Below are positions 19,397 through 28,035 of a stretch of 64,000 nucleotides of DNA, one piece after another. Made by a program: the position numbers and the translations under genes. Position 1 is the stretch's first letter. Each line of letters begins with the position of its first letter. The notes beneath the pieces were generated by a model. The model saw only the letters and a program-made list of their open reading frames with translations. It was not told where the DNA came from and did not search any database. Source of the DNA: Gracilaria domingensis (lineage: Eukaryota; Rhodophyta; Florideophyceae; Gracilariales; Gracilariaceae); NCBI GenBank assembly GCA_022539475.1, contig VCMS01000022.1:124001-188000 (forward strand). Direction: 5' to 3'.

Positions 19397-19855
19397 ATGG
19401 GAGCATGCTTCAGTTCTAGTGCAGAGGTCAAGCTAACAACCCCAAAGAACCAGACTGCTCCGTTTACAATGTCTATCGCCTTTCCATTCTGTGCCCCGTA
19501 TAGTCTTCAAGTGGATCCTAGCGAGAAGCTTGGTTCAGTGCGAAAGCGAGTAGTAGCGGAAATGGAACGTCGGGAAAGGATGGGTGAAGACTTCGCGAGA
19601 GTAGAAGGCAACTTGGTTACTACGGATGAAGACACGATGGAAAGAAAACAATTGGCAGACAACATGACAATTGCTCAAGCCGGTATTAAGCCAAAGCAGT
19701 ACTTATGGTTTCAAGATGAAGAAGAGAACACACGAGTCCAGGACCTGTTACTGCGCAGTTCAAGGCTTACCGAGAACACGTCCCATAATAGTCGAGGGGT
19801 GAAGCAGGGGATGGCATTGATTAAGGAAGAGGATGAAGCTGTGGCGGGTTACTAG
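19397..19855 (+). CDS. Dually acylated ubiquitin-like domain protein
   Basis: A 152-residue protein starting MGACFSSSAE. Gly2 with Ser6 fits an N-myristoylation signal and Cys4 an adjacent palmitoylation site, so plasma- or endomembrane anchoring is likely. Residues about 24-110 look like a ubiquitin-like beta-grasp domain: a first strand pair (TMSIAFPFCAPYSLQVDPSE), a helix (KLGSVRKRVVAEMERRER), DEDTMERKQLADNMTIAQAG and a closing strand QYLWFQ. The pattern 'L.DN.TI..AGI' is typical of ubiquitin-like folds such as plant MUBs (membrane-anchored ubiquitin-fold proteins). MUBs, however, are C-terminally prenylated, whereas this one is N-terminally acylated. There is no C-terminal Gly-Gly, so conjugation is unlikely. 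The fold assignment is by pattern only. Confidence 0.6.
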   Translation: MGACFSSSAEVKLTTPKNQTAPFTMSIAFPFCAPYSLQVDPSEKLGSVRKRVVAEMERRERMGEDFARVEGNLVTTDEDTMERKQLADNMTIAQAGIKPKQYLWFQDEEENTRVQDLLLRSSRLTENTSHNSRGVKQGMALIKEEDEAVAGY

Positions 19856-20116
19856 ACCGTCAACCCATGACGCCGAAATTATTCTTGCATTGAAGAACGA
19901 ATAGTTGACCCTTGGAGCCGTAATCCTGGTATTCCCTGACTTAAGTTTGGGCCAAGCCGACTCCTGTCTGAGGTCCACATTTCCCTAATCTCCATCTGTT
20001 TCGTTTTGGAACTACGGGCTGATGTGCACCACAAACCTCTAGGAAACGCACGCAACGAAGAACAAGTCCTGTGGGTCAGTAAGTCACCATATAGATGTAG
20101 CCGGCTGATCAACATG

Positions 20117-20698
20117 CTAAATATCCACAATGACGAACGTCTGGACCCGGCGCGGTTCTTTCAAAATCTGCATGTTTGAGTACGTTATTGCCTTCACTTC
20201 AGTCCCTTGGGAATGTTGGGAGGCGTCGAACTTTCCACCCTGAACTAAGACTTTCATTTCCCACGTAAAAGTATCCAAAGATCGAACTACCAATCGTTTT
20301 GTGACGAATTGCTCTGTATGGAACACATAGAGGCACTCGTCCATCAGATTGAATAACAAACTCTGCTCATCATGACCTTGAACACTGATATCAGCTTCCA
20401 AGTTGCTCTGAATCTCATCGAGTTCAACCATATATCCCGACATGCCCACAACTGCTGCACCATACGCTTCGCCCATGTCAGACCCCCATGAATGAATCTG
20501 AACGTCCGCGGTATGGTCTAGATATTCCCAACCCCCTTCCTGCTTGATCTCAGGACTCTCTGCTTTTCTAATACTGAACCTTCGAGAAGTAACTTCGCCC
20601 TCAGTTCCAGCGTAATCTTCACAAGTCTTTGATATGTCCCAAGCTTCCCTCTGTGGTAACTGCTGCCACGTTACCGTAATTGCTTCATCTGCTGACAT
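20117..20698 (-). CDS. Archease, tRNA ligase RtcB cofactor
   Basis: A 193-residue protein. After a ~55-residue extension comes the family signature YLDHTADVQIHSWGSDMGEA (about 59-78), then GHDEQSLLFNLMDECLYVFH and the conserved C-terminal EVKAITYSNMQI...FVIVDI. Archease (ZBTB8OS family) promotes guanylylation and multiple turnover of the RtcB RNA ligase, which joins tRNA exon halves and, in animals, spliced XBP1 mRNA. The acidic and His residues of DHTAD are present. Its presence implies an RtcB-type ligase in this organism. It converges on the ubiquitin-like gene with a 261-bp gap. The N-terminal extension is longer than in bacterial and archaeal forms (~140 aa). Confidence 0.9.
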   Translation of the reverse strand: MSADEAITVTWQQLPQREAWDISKTCEDYAGTEGEVTSRRFSIRKAESPEIKQEGGWEYLDHTADVQIHSWGSDMGEAYGAAVVGMSGYMVELDEIQSNLEADISVQGHDEQSLLFNLMDECLYVFHTEQFVTKRLVVRSLDTFTWEMKVLVQGGKFDASQHSQGTEVKAITYSNMQILKEPRRVQTFVIVDI

Positions 20699-21143
20699 AC
20701 CGTGCTTCTAATCCTCTAGTGCAAGTAAAGTCAGCATTAAAAACAAAGATCGGAAGAAGTATTGTCGTGCCCTTTCAATTTGTCGTTATGAAATGGAGGG
20801 CTTCTCCTGTGAAAAGTTTCCACACAGCTGTTCTACTTGCTTGGTTCGTAGTACGCCGGCCTAGCTTCGTAGGTTTATGCCGGGTGTTTGTTTTTGCTAC
20901 CAACGGACTACGTAAGAGGAACGGCGAATGTGCTTCCGAAGCAGTTGTGAGATTATTAGGATCAATTCATGATCTTTTCTTTTTTCTGTCGCAACCCATT
21001 ATATTTTGGTGCCAAAAACTAACCCCGCACATACTGCAGCTGCGTTTGACTCGCTCCCAAAATCGATGTGCATCGTAGCGCAATAACTCTCCCTCTAGCT
21101 AGAGAGCTCCCGTCTGAGGAAACGCTTGTAATCACGCTCCTGC

Positions 21144-21158
21144 GGTACCGTCGGTACC
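21144..21158. repeat. Palindromic GGTACCGTCGGTACC motif
   Basis: A 15-base palindrome, perfect around a central T. It is the clearest member of a motif also seen as GGTACCGACGGTACC (18375-18389), GGTACCGTCGGTATC (32313-32327) and GATACCGTCGGTACC (60070-60084). Looser forms are at 1174-1187, 3583-3595, 22009-22021, 36781-36793 and 49334-49347. Confidence 0.7.
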
Positions 21159-21469
21159 AAAAGGCAAACGTCGGATGCCCAAATGTGGGAAAAATGTGAG
21201 AAACAACCGTTTGCAAAGACCACAAGAAGGGCGGGCTGGCGCTTTTACAAAACCGAAGGAAATAACCTCACGGGCTGGTTCAACCAGCCTGGTCGTCTAC
21301 GTAAATAAAAAGACCCGGCAGTTCATGATAGCTAATCACCAGCTGCCGCGAAATGTGAATTTGTGCGTTAAGAAAGAACTGTAGAAAGTGCATACTTCCT
21401 ACATAAATTCTTTCCATGTACTGTTCGAAGGCGAAACCTGGTTGATCCGGGATCAGCAGTGACACTGAT

Positions 21470-21865
21470 TTAAAGTTGTCTAGGAATTCCGTGCTGCGGG
21501 AGGCATCCATCAGCCCTGACAAGGTCCATGAAGAGTCGCAGAGTATTGATCGAACCTTGTGTTCGATAAGGGTTACAAAATGAGCCTAGAGTAGAAGGAT
21601 TAGGGTCAATGAATTGAATGCACAATGGAATATATTTGTCTGAATTCCTTTGAGCTCTAGAGAGAGTGGTCCAACGATAGAAACAGCCACATCTCCCGAT
21701 GTTGAGAATGTTCGAGAAGGCACAAAAATTTGGCATTCTCTCCGTTTGCTGTTTAAAGGCGAAATCTGGTTTAGTTTGTTCACGTTGAGTAACAGGGCTT
21801 GCAACGGCGAAGGTGAAAGCGAGAATAGTGACGGCACACATCGAAAGAACTTTAGAAACAGCCAT
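21470..21865 (-). CDS. Candidate small secreted protein
   Basis: A 131-residue frame starting with ATG and a good signal peptide (MAVSKVLSMCAVTILAFTFA, then VAS). The predicted mature part is polar, holds about six Cys residues and has no known domain. The segment KPDFAFKQQTERMPNF resembles QPGFAFEQYMERIYVG encoded about 300 bases further downstream on the same strand in another frame (around 21410-21450). This hints at a duplicated exon or a tandem-derived gene whose downstream part may be spliced on. The function is unknown. The main evidence is the ATG plus leader; composition alone does not prove coding. Confidence 0.4.
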   Translation of the reverse strand: MAVSKVLSMCAVTILAFTFAVASPVTQREQTKPDFAFKQQTERMPNFCAFSNILNIGRCGCFYRWTTLSRAQRNSDKYIPLCIQFIDPNPSTLGSFCNPYRTQGSINTLRLFMDLVRADGCLPQHGIPRQL

Positions 21866-22105
21866 GATCGGTGACTCAGTTCGACCTCAGGCGGTGTGGA
21901 TGTTGCTACTTTGGGGTTTGTAAAGGGTCTGAGATGAGATTTAGCGGCAGTTAAATAGAAACGTCGTAGTGCTTCCTAAGGACCGACTTGGGTGCAAGGA
22001 TATCCATTGGTACGACGGTACATGCATAACTTGCCCATAATGCATTACGCCCAAACCATTCATGATAGAGATTGTTGTCATATTTTGCGAATTCTGTTAT
22101 TCAGG

Positions 22106-22170
22106 ATTCACAGCATGTCTTCTGCGCCTAGTTAAGAACGGCCCTCATTTGCAGAAGACATGCTGTGAAT
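22106..22170. repeat. Perfect 20-bp inverted repeat
   Basis: attcacagcatgtcttctgc (22106-22125) and its exact reverse complement gcagaagacatgctgtgaat (22151-22170) flank 25 bases. This is a strong hairpin with no adjacent coding gene; a MITE core or a small hairpin RNA precursor are both possible. Confidence 0.85.
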
Positions 22171-22324
22171 GGTACCGGCACCACGGAGGCAGCAGGCATG
22201 TGCAATCAATGCATAAGGCCCAGATCATCTCAAAACGATTATAACATCTTAGGAAGGCGCTTCTAGCATTGGTTCAAGAGATATGCTTCACATCCAGTAG
22301 CATACAATTGGAAAGGCTAGAAGG

Positions 22325-22406
22325 CCTTCTATCCTTACACAGCGCATGGTTTCGTTCTCAGTTGGTTCCAGGAAGGTATCTTCGATTAGCCAACAAGGAT
22401 AGAAGG
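22325..22406. repeat. Inverted repeat, 12-bp arms
   Basis: ccttctatcctt (22325-22336) pairs with aaggatagaagg (22395-22406). The left arm overlaps a second palindrome, agaaggccttct (22319-22330). It lies 150 bp after the 20-bp inverted repeat. Confidence 0.65.
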
Positions 22407-22606
22407 CTATCCTTACCTTCCCAGAGGAACAAACCGCCGGTTTGTCAAACCAACGGAACCTTTATTTAACTGGTTGTCAGGGCGACAGAATGCAGCGCAA
22501 TTGGTCAAAGCACAATATCGTCGATGCTATTCATAAAAATCGTCTGATTAATCTTTTTCAACTATAGATGTAAAGTTATCTACTGCAACCTGCTAGTTCA
22601 CATTGG

Positions 22607-22710
22607 CGAGTAACACCACTTTCTGCTCACCACTTTCTGCTCACCAATGGTAAATAACACCACCTTCTGCTCACCACTGGTGAACAGAAAGTGGAGTTAT
22701 TTGGTGAGTC
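22607..22710. repeat. Direct and inverted repeat complex
   Basis: Two near-identical direct copies of taacaccacYttctgctcacca (from about 22611 and about 22655), with an extra ctttctgctcacca in the first, are followed by the reverse-complement-like tggtgaacagaaagtggagtta (about 22680-22701). The arrangement can fold in two alternative hairpins. Confidence 0.6.
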
Positions 22711-22970
22711 AACCGTATCTACCCTTGGTACTACGGATTACATGCGTATCATAAGTTTCGTGTATAATTCGCACAGTACGGACATGCCACCGCGCTCCAA
22801 CTGTTCAAATTGCAAACAAGGATCAATGTCGTTAAAACGTTCCAACTTAGAACTTTCAAGGCACTTTTTGAGGGTCTGAACTTGCAAGATGCTAAGCGGT
22901 TTGCCTTCGCGTAAACGTATTATACGTTGCCCTTAGCTTTTCGAGCACAAAACTATGAGAGAGTTACATA

Positions 22971-23077
22971 CTTCTTCTTCTTTATTATGAGCGTGATACG
23001 CTTATTACTCGTATCGCGTGGGGTTTTGCCAAGGAACCCCAGCACCTGTAATGCTTGCCCTATCAACGCAGCGAAGT
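22971..23077 (+). repeat. Dispersed hairpin repeat, copy 2
   Basis: It begins around ttcttctttattatgagcgt, continues with ttattactcgtatcgcgtgg and the ggggtt...aacccc core, and ends near ctatcaacgcagc. About 100 bases match the minus strand of 55222-55321 with roughly one difference in six; a shorter match lies at 7065-7131 (-) and a weak one at 59600-59700 (+). It encodes nothing. Confidence 0.65.
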
Positions 23078-24251
23078 TACATACAACGCTACGCCTTTAG
23101 AAGCAACGACAATATCACGTTCATGTACGGTACATTTGCTTTAGCTTTAGACATTTCCTGAGACAATGCTGTTTTGCAGAGTACGTTAGTGCGTCATTCA
23201 TCCATGCCCCATTGTTCTGACCCCGCGTGGTTAGGAATCACTGCAACAAAATTATCGAATTGCTTGCATCAACACAATTCGTTTTCGAGAAAACTTTCTC
23301 TTCTTCAACCCTTGTGTCAATAGTTTAGGACGGTGACAACGAAAGTGGAAATGGCCTTCATCAAATTCTATCACCTATACAATTTAACCTTATTCAGGTG
23401 TAAAAGTTTGTGAGAAGATGTAAAGGTGAGTTTGTCATCTTTTTGACGAGTTGAAAAACCAGAAACTGCCGCAGTTCATAGACGCTCGAGAGTTGTGGTA
23501 CGAGCTTAAAGTTTGGCTATCACAGGAAGAAGTCTTGCAGAATGACAATCGGTAATGTGGTTTCCATCTTGCGAGCTTCCTTAAAAGGTCCTTACCTTAC
23601 ACTTCTGAGCCAACTAACTCACACCAACATCATGTTAGTCCTTGGCTTTTGCGAGAGCTGACGTGTAGTGCTTCACCAACGAGTTGTAGCCGTGTGTCGC
23701 GAAGGTGGAGTCGTCCTGAAGCCGGACGCGTCATGCGCTCATTTCTGCAGATATCATCGGAAGCCAATAGGCGTCCTTTGGCACTTGTTGGCAGGGGGAG
23801 CGACACAGACTTGGACAGTCACAGGAGTGAAAAGCATGAAACGAAATATACGCCAATACAATACGTTTTTGCAAAAAAGACATGAGTTTATACAGAGTGG
23901 TGGAATTCCATGGAAGGTGGATCTATGTACAGCGCGGAGAAAGTTTGATGGGAGTGTGGAAGAATCTTGCAGTCATGATATTGCCCAAGGTACCAGCAAG
24001 CAGCTTTGCATTCGGCGAACTGCTTTCGTTACCACGATAGAGACCAAGGAGCAAAGCTTTCTTCCGTTCAAAACTTCAGCTCTATATAGAACAGTTAGCA
24101 CTTTTCGCAGCTTGAAGTAGCTTACCGGCGGAGATGGTGAAGCGGAACGACCAGTTCCGAGTTCATTGTACACAGCTGAATATACAAATGGTGCAGTACC
24201 CAACGATGAATAAAGAAGACCTGTGCAAGTGTAATTTGCATCTTTCGCACA

Positions 24252-26228
24252 TTACCAGACGGACTGCAGGGGACTGAATCCTCTTGAAAGTATAGCACTT
24301 ATTCGATGTGGCCAACTCGTTTGACATGCATACACCGCTCGAATTGGAGCCATTAAAGCAGTCGCAGCGACTGGTTGAACGGCTGCAGTATAGGTACTTA
24401 CCTGGATTCCGTTCACCACTATGTCACCGTGAAGAGTTTGTGGATTGTACAGTCCACGACTTCGAACGCGCGATATGTTCAACGCAAGGATTCTTCGATT
24501 CGCTTGGGCTTGCAGTACGTCTCCAGATCGCACTTGTCTTGCCGGTAGTAATTTGTTGTTGATGTACATAAAATGATCTGGCGAGACTTGCAATGTCTGT
24601 CCGTGTGATCCTTCAATGCTCACGAAACTTGAAACGGCATCAGGGTCCTGATGGGAGAACATGAATATTTCGGAGAAGACCGGCGCACCCAGCTCATTTG
24701 TCGTTACTTTGACTCGGTCTCCAATTCGCAGCTTGTCCATACGCTCAGTTGAGCCATCGGCCAGTGTGGCAGTCGCTTCGGCAGGGAAACAAGCCCTTTC
24801 TCCCGACGAAGAAGACTCTGACTCCTCCGCGGCGGCACCGAACGTGGAAGGTTCGCGAGTGGGCTCTTTCGACTCTGATTCGGAACTGGAACTGGAACTG
24901 GAACTGGAATCAGAATCGGGGTCTTCTATGGCAACAGGTGATGCACCGGGCGACTCACGGGGTGATTCCTCCGCTGGACCTGCTGATTGTGTACCTTGGC
25001 CCGACGATGTTTGATCTTCGGTCGTATTTGGGGTTTCCGGAACAATTGCTACTGGGGCACTGGTTCCAACGGGGGATGGTTCGGCGCGAATTTCGTCTTG
25101 CACATCAGACGTATCAATAATGACTGGCAATGGGGTCTCTCGCACGTCATCCAGAAATGTGGTGAACTCATCGTCCGAATCTCCTCCCTCAATGATCTGT
25201 TCGTGTCGTGGGATTTGCACAATGCTGAACGCGCCGTCCGGAGCGCCTCTACCGAAGTCGCCGCTTATGGGGAAGAGCCAGTTCCCGAATTCGCCAATTC
25301 CTACAGGACCGTTTATGAGCGCGCTCTTCAAGTAACGGATGAATTTGGCTTGACGCGGATACATGCGACTGAACTCCAATACTGCGATCGCATTGAGATG
25401 AGGCATCGAGATGTACATGATGTTCTCATTGGTGGAATCGAACAGAATTCCGAGCGCACCGACGAAGGTTTTGACGCGTCCCATGACGTTCACTTTGCGC
25501 ATTTCCGGAATGACGGTGCTTCTCTTTAGGATCATAGTGAAAATTTCTCCAGTAGCTGAGTTGAGAACATAGCCGGTTTCATTGAACTTTTGAGTCCATT
25601 CAACGCCATAGGCGTTGACCTTGCCAGGCACCTGCGTGTAGGCGTCGCCTTCGTACGAGAGACGTTTGCCCTGAAAGGTGGAGTCCGTAAGAGGTGGAGG
25701 ATGGCCGCGCAACGGACCCTCATCAGCCAGCGGAAGATAATGAAATCTGGCGTTATTGGAGTCGACGACGAGAAGCTGGTACCGCGTTTGAATGCAGCCG
25801 GTGAGGAAGGACGTACCGCCCTTCTCTCGAATGGTGGTGAGCTGATACTTTCGAAGCAGTTCGCCACGGCGATTGAAGGCAAACACGGCGCCTGTGTGAC
25901 GCCCAGTGGCATACAAGGTGCCAGGGCCCCTGGAATCCAGGCACAAGCCTCCGAATGGCTGATCATCGCCTCCGGGGTTGAGCATGGTTACCGCACCTGA
26001 CCTGACGTCGACGAGCATGATTTGCCCCGATACAGAAGCGACGTACATGGTGGTATCAAAGCCAGCAACGATACCAACGGGCCGATTCAGCAGTTGGTCT
26101 GTCTCAGTGTCCTTCAACATAATCTCGATGGGGAAGGTTGTACGAAAAGGATCTGCTGAAAGCTGCGCATGACTGGTGCGGAAGCATAGCGTGAAAAGGG
26201 TGACGAAGACAAGAGATAAGAGGCTCAT
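24252..26228 (-). CDS. Secreted Hog/Hint protein with N-terminal beta-propeller-like domain
   Basis: A 658-residue protein from MSLLSLVFVTLFTLCF, with a clear signal peptide ending near TSHA-Q. Residues about 40-330 have repeating propeller-like strands (TTMYVASVSGQIMLVDVRSG, GTLYATGRHTGAVFAFNRRG, QLLVVDSNNARFHYLPL), like SMP-30/strictosidine-synthase propellers. A linker of ~120 residues is acidic and Ser-rich (about 434-448 is a Ser run). Residues about 478 onward form a Hedgehog-type Hint domain: CFPAEATATLADG with the nucleophile Cys, LRIGDRV, SPDHFMYI (His conserved, Ser replacing Thr of T-x-x-H), and GLYNPQTLHGDIVVNG...MAPIRAVY. Hint domains cleave themselves from the upstream part through a thioester. 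The position equivalent to the second Hedgehog Cys is Thr (QVSTYT). Self-cleavage releasing the propeller is inferred. Confidence 0.85.
   Translation of the reverse strand: MSLLSLVFVTLFTLCFRTSHAQLSADPFRTTFPIEIMLKDTETDQLLNRPVGIVAGFDTTMYVASVSGQIMLVDVRSGAVTMLNPGGDDQPFGGLCLDSRGPGTLYATGRHTGAVFAFNRRGELLRKYQLTTIREKGGTSFLTGCIQTRYQLLVVDSNNARFHYLPLADEGPLRGHPPPLTDSTFQGKRLSYEGDAYTQVPGKVNAYGVEWTQKFNETGYVLNSATGEIFTMILKRSTVIPEMRKVNVMGRVKTFVGALGILFDSTNENIMYISMPHLNAIAVLEFSRMYPRQAKFIRYLKSALINGPVGIGEFGNWLFPISGDFGRGAPDGAFSIVQIPRHEQIIEGGDSDDEFTTFLDDVRETPLPVIIDTSDVQDEIRAEPSPVGTSAPVAIVPETPNTTEDQTSSGQGTQSAGPAEESPRESPGASPVAIEDPDSDSSSSSSSSSESESKEPTREPSTFGAAAEESESSSSGERACFPAEATATLADGSTERMDKLRIGDRVKVTTNELGAPVFSEIFMFSHQDPDAVSSFVSIEGSHGQTLQVSPDHFMYINNKLLPARQVRSGDVLQAQANRRILALNISRVRSRGLYNPQTLHGDIVVNGIQVSTYTAAVQPVAATALMAPIRAVYACQTSWPHRISAILSRGFSPLQSVW
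24884..24910. repeat. In-frame hexamer microsatellite in the Hog linker
   Basis: At least four tandem ggaact units encode a Ser run on the minus strand. Unit changes would alter linker length without breaking the frame. Confidence 0.75.
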
Positions 26229-28035
26229 GCTGGGGGAGCAAAGGGGGTGGAGGGGAGCTGGCGAGCCGACGGGCACGGCGACGGCAGCGCTGGGACGAGA
26301 TGCGAATTGAGTGTTGGGTGCTTTTTGTGGACGCGTCGGGAACACGGACAAAGCGTTGTTGAATGGGGGAGCACCAGGCGTCTGGCGGCGCGTCAACGGG
26401 GGTGGGGGGTCGGGGACGAATGAATGAATGGCGGGGTATGGCGGAACAGCAAGGGCGCGTCTCGCGGCGGCGAGGGGGCTTGTGCGCGCGCAGACTGTTT
26501 GGCGCGCAGCTGAGGCGAGACTGACAGACGATCACACAAGTGCCGGTCGAAGCGTTAACGGTGCGACGATACAAGCAGTTCGGGAGCGCGGCCGCGCGAC
26601 GAGCGGGAGACGGCACAGCAACGAGCGTGGCGGGGCGGGCGCGGGAAAGCGCGCTCATTGATCAAGTACGCTGTCCATGAACGGCGGCGCGCGCGCAGCA
26701 TTGCGCGACGGCGCGAAGAGCGGCCACGTGACGCGAAGTGAGCCAACTGCTTGCCGTTTCAGGTGTGCCGTTTTGGAGCGCACGGCGCGCGCGTGCGTCA
26801 CGCGCGCGCGCGGCGTGTCTTTTCCGCGCGCGCCGCGCGCGTCTATTGGCCCGCGCATGTAAGCGCCGGCGGCGTGGCGGCTGCGGCGCTCCGCCTGCGC
26901 GGCCCAATCGCGGGCGGCGGTCGCGCTCTGAAGAGACGCGGGGGGCGGTGCGGCGGGGGGGAGGCGCGCTCGGCCACGACTGCCACTCGTTTTGCGCGGC
27001 GCGCAGCCCCCCCGCGGGGGGGACTTTTTTTTTTTTTTTGTGCGCAGCAATGAGGGCGCGTTTCCACTTGGTGTCATTCCACGTACGGGCGTTGGGCACA
27101 GCGCGCGTGGTCGTTGGTCGCGGTTGGATGGGAAAACGCGTCGCGAGGCCAACATAGGCTCCAACTGTGATCATGGTTGCGTGTGACGACGGCGCTCTCT
27201 CCGCTTGTTTTCTTTCCCAGCGCAAAGGTTATATAGGAAACAGCGATCACGTAACATTTAACGCGCGGGCACGCAGTCGCACGAGGTTGTGGCCGCGGCA
27301 CTGGCGCCGTTGTCCCACGGGCGCGCTCGTTTGCTCGTAAGCGCGCGGTGGTTGGGCGCACTTGACACGTCACACGCTCGTACTGTGACCGCCGTCACTT
27401 GCTCTCAAATTTGCTTTTTCAGCCGTGGATATATATTTTGCTGCGAGCAGCGATAAAAGTTGACATCAATTTGCGCCGCCTTGAATGGTTAATAATCGAC
27501 GGCTGCGGTGTAATGGCCGTAGCCGTCGTCGCAAAACGCGGCCACGCACGCGTTTCGCGGCGCCAAAACTGGGCTGGCCTGGGAGGGAAGCAGTCTGACG
27601 TCACACCCAAAGCGAGCAAGCAGCGAGTAGCCTTGTACTTGCTTCGTCTATAATGCGTATGTGACGCTTGTTATAAACAAAAAAGGCGAAATGCATTCCC
27701 TGACGCAGTTTGGACTCGCCGCGCCGCACGCCGCCACGTTGCAGCCAAACGCGCGCCCTTTCGCATGGCCTGCCGCCGCGCGCACGCCGTTTGGATGGCG
27801 CTCGTTTTTCGCACGCCCACAGCCGCCAATCGCTCACGCCGCCGCCATTCCGCCGCTCCGCCGCTCCGCCGCTCCGCCCGTCGCTGTAAACATTGCCGCG
27901 CACATGCAAGCGTAGATAACTTAGATCGGCCTCAACCGCAACGCGTTGACCCTCTCAACTGCGCACAACGTGCCGAGCGCTGCTATCATCATGGTATGAT
28001 ACCACTCTGTCGCCTCCCCCCCGCTGCCGTCCGTG
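26229..28035. promoter_or_regulatory. Two CpG islands upstream of the Hog gene
   Basis: About 1.8 kb without a supported gene. Very CpG-rich DNA fills about 26.44-27.0 kb, including alternating CGCG runs near 26780-26850, and about 27.25-27.9 kb. In between are a T-tract (about 27026-27040) and a TATA-like gttatataggaaa near 27228. Long frames on both strands here are composition artefacts (Arg/Ala/Pro-rich, no domains). The first island probably contains the Hog promoter. The second lies just beyond the 3' end of the glycosyltransferase and may be a promoter for an unrecognised noncoding transcript. Confidence 0.45.

Larger units (their letters stand above)
20699..24251. other. Gene-poor, hairpin-rich region
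   Basis: About 3.5 kb with, at most, one small gene (21470-21865). It carries a perfect GGTACCGTCGGTACC palindrome (21144-21158), a related ggtacgacggtac (22009-22021), a perfect 20-bp inverted repeat (22106-22170), a 12-bp inverted repeat (22325-22406), a direct-plus-inverted repeat complex (22607-22710) and a dispersed repeat copy (22971-23077). A 150-codon frame at 23668-24120 begins with GTG and matches nothing I know. This looks like accumulated short nonautonomous elements. Confidence 0.5.

Noticed and set aside
18879-19436. 185-codon plus-strand frame
   Set aside because: Starts with TTG, overlaps the ubiquitin-like gene out of frame and has no domain.
20680-21078. 132-codon plus-strand frame next to archease
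   Set aside because: Starts with a non-ATG codon inside the archease start region; no recognisable features.
23668-24120. 150-codon plus-strand frame
   Set aside because: GTG start, no family or signal; could contain a real ATG start at 23836 but support is too weak.
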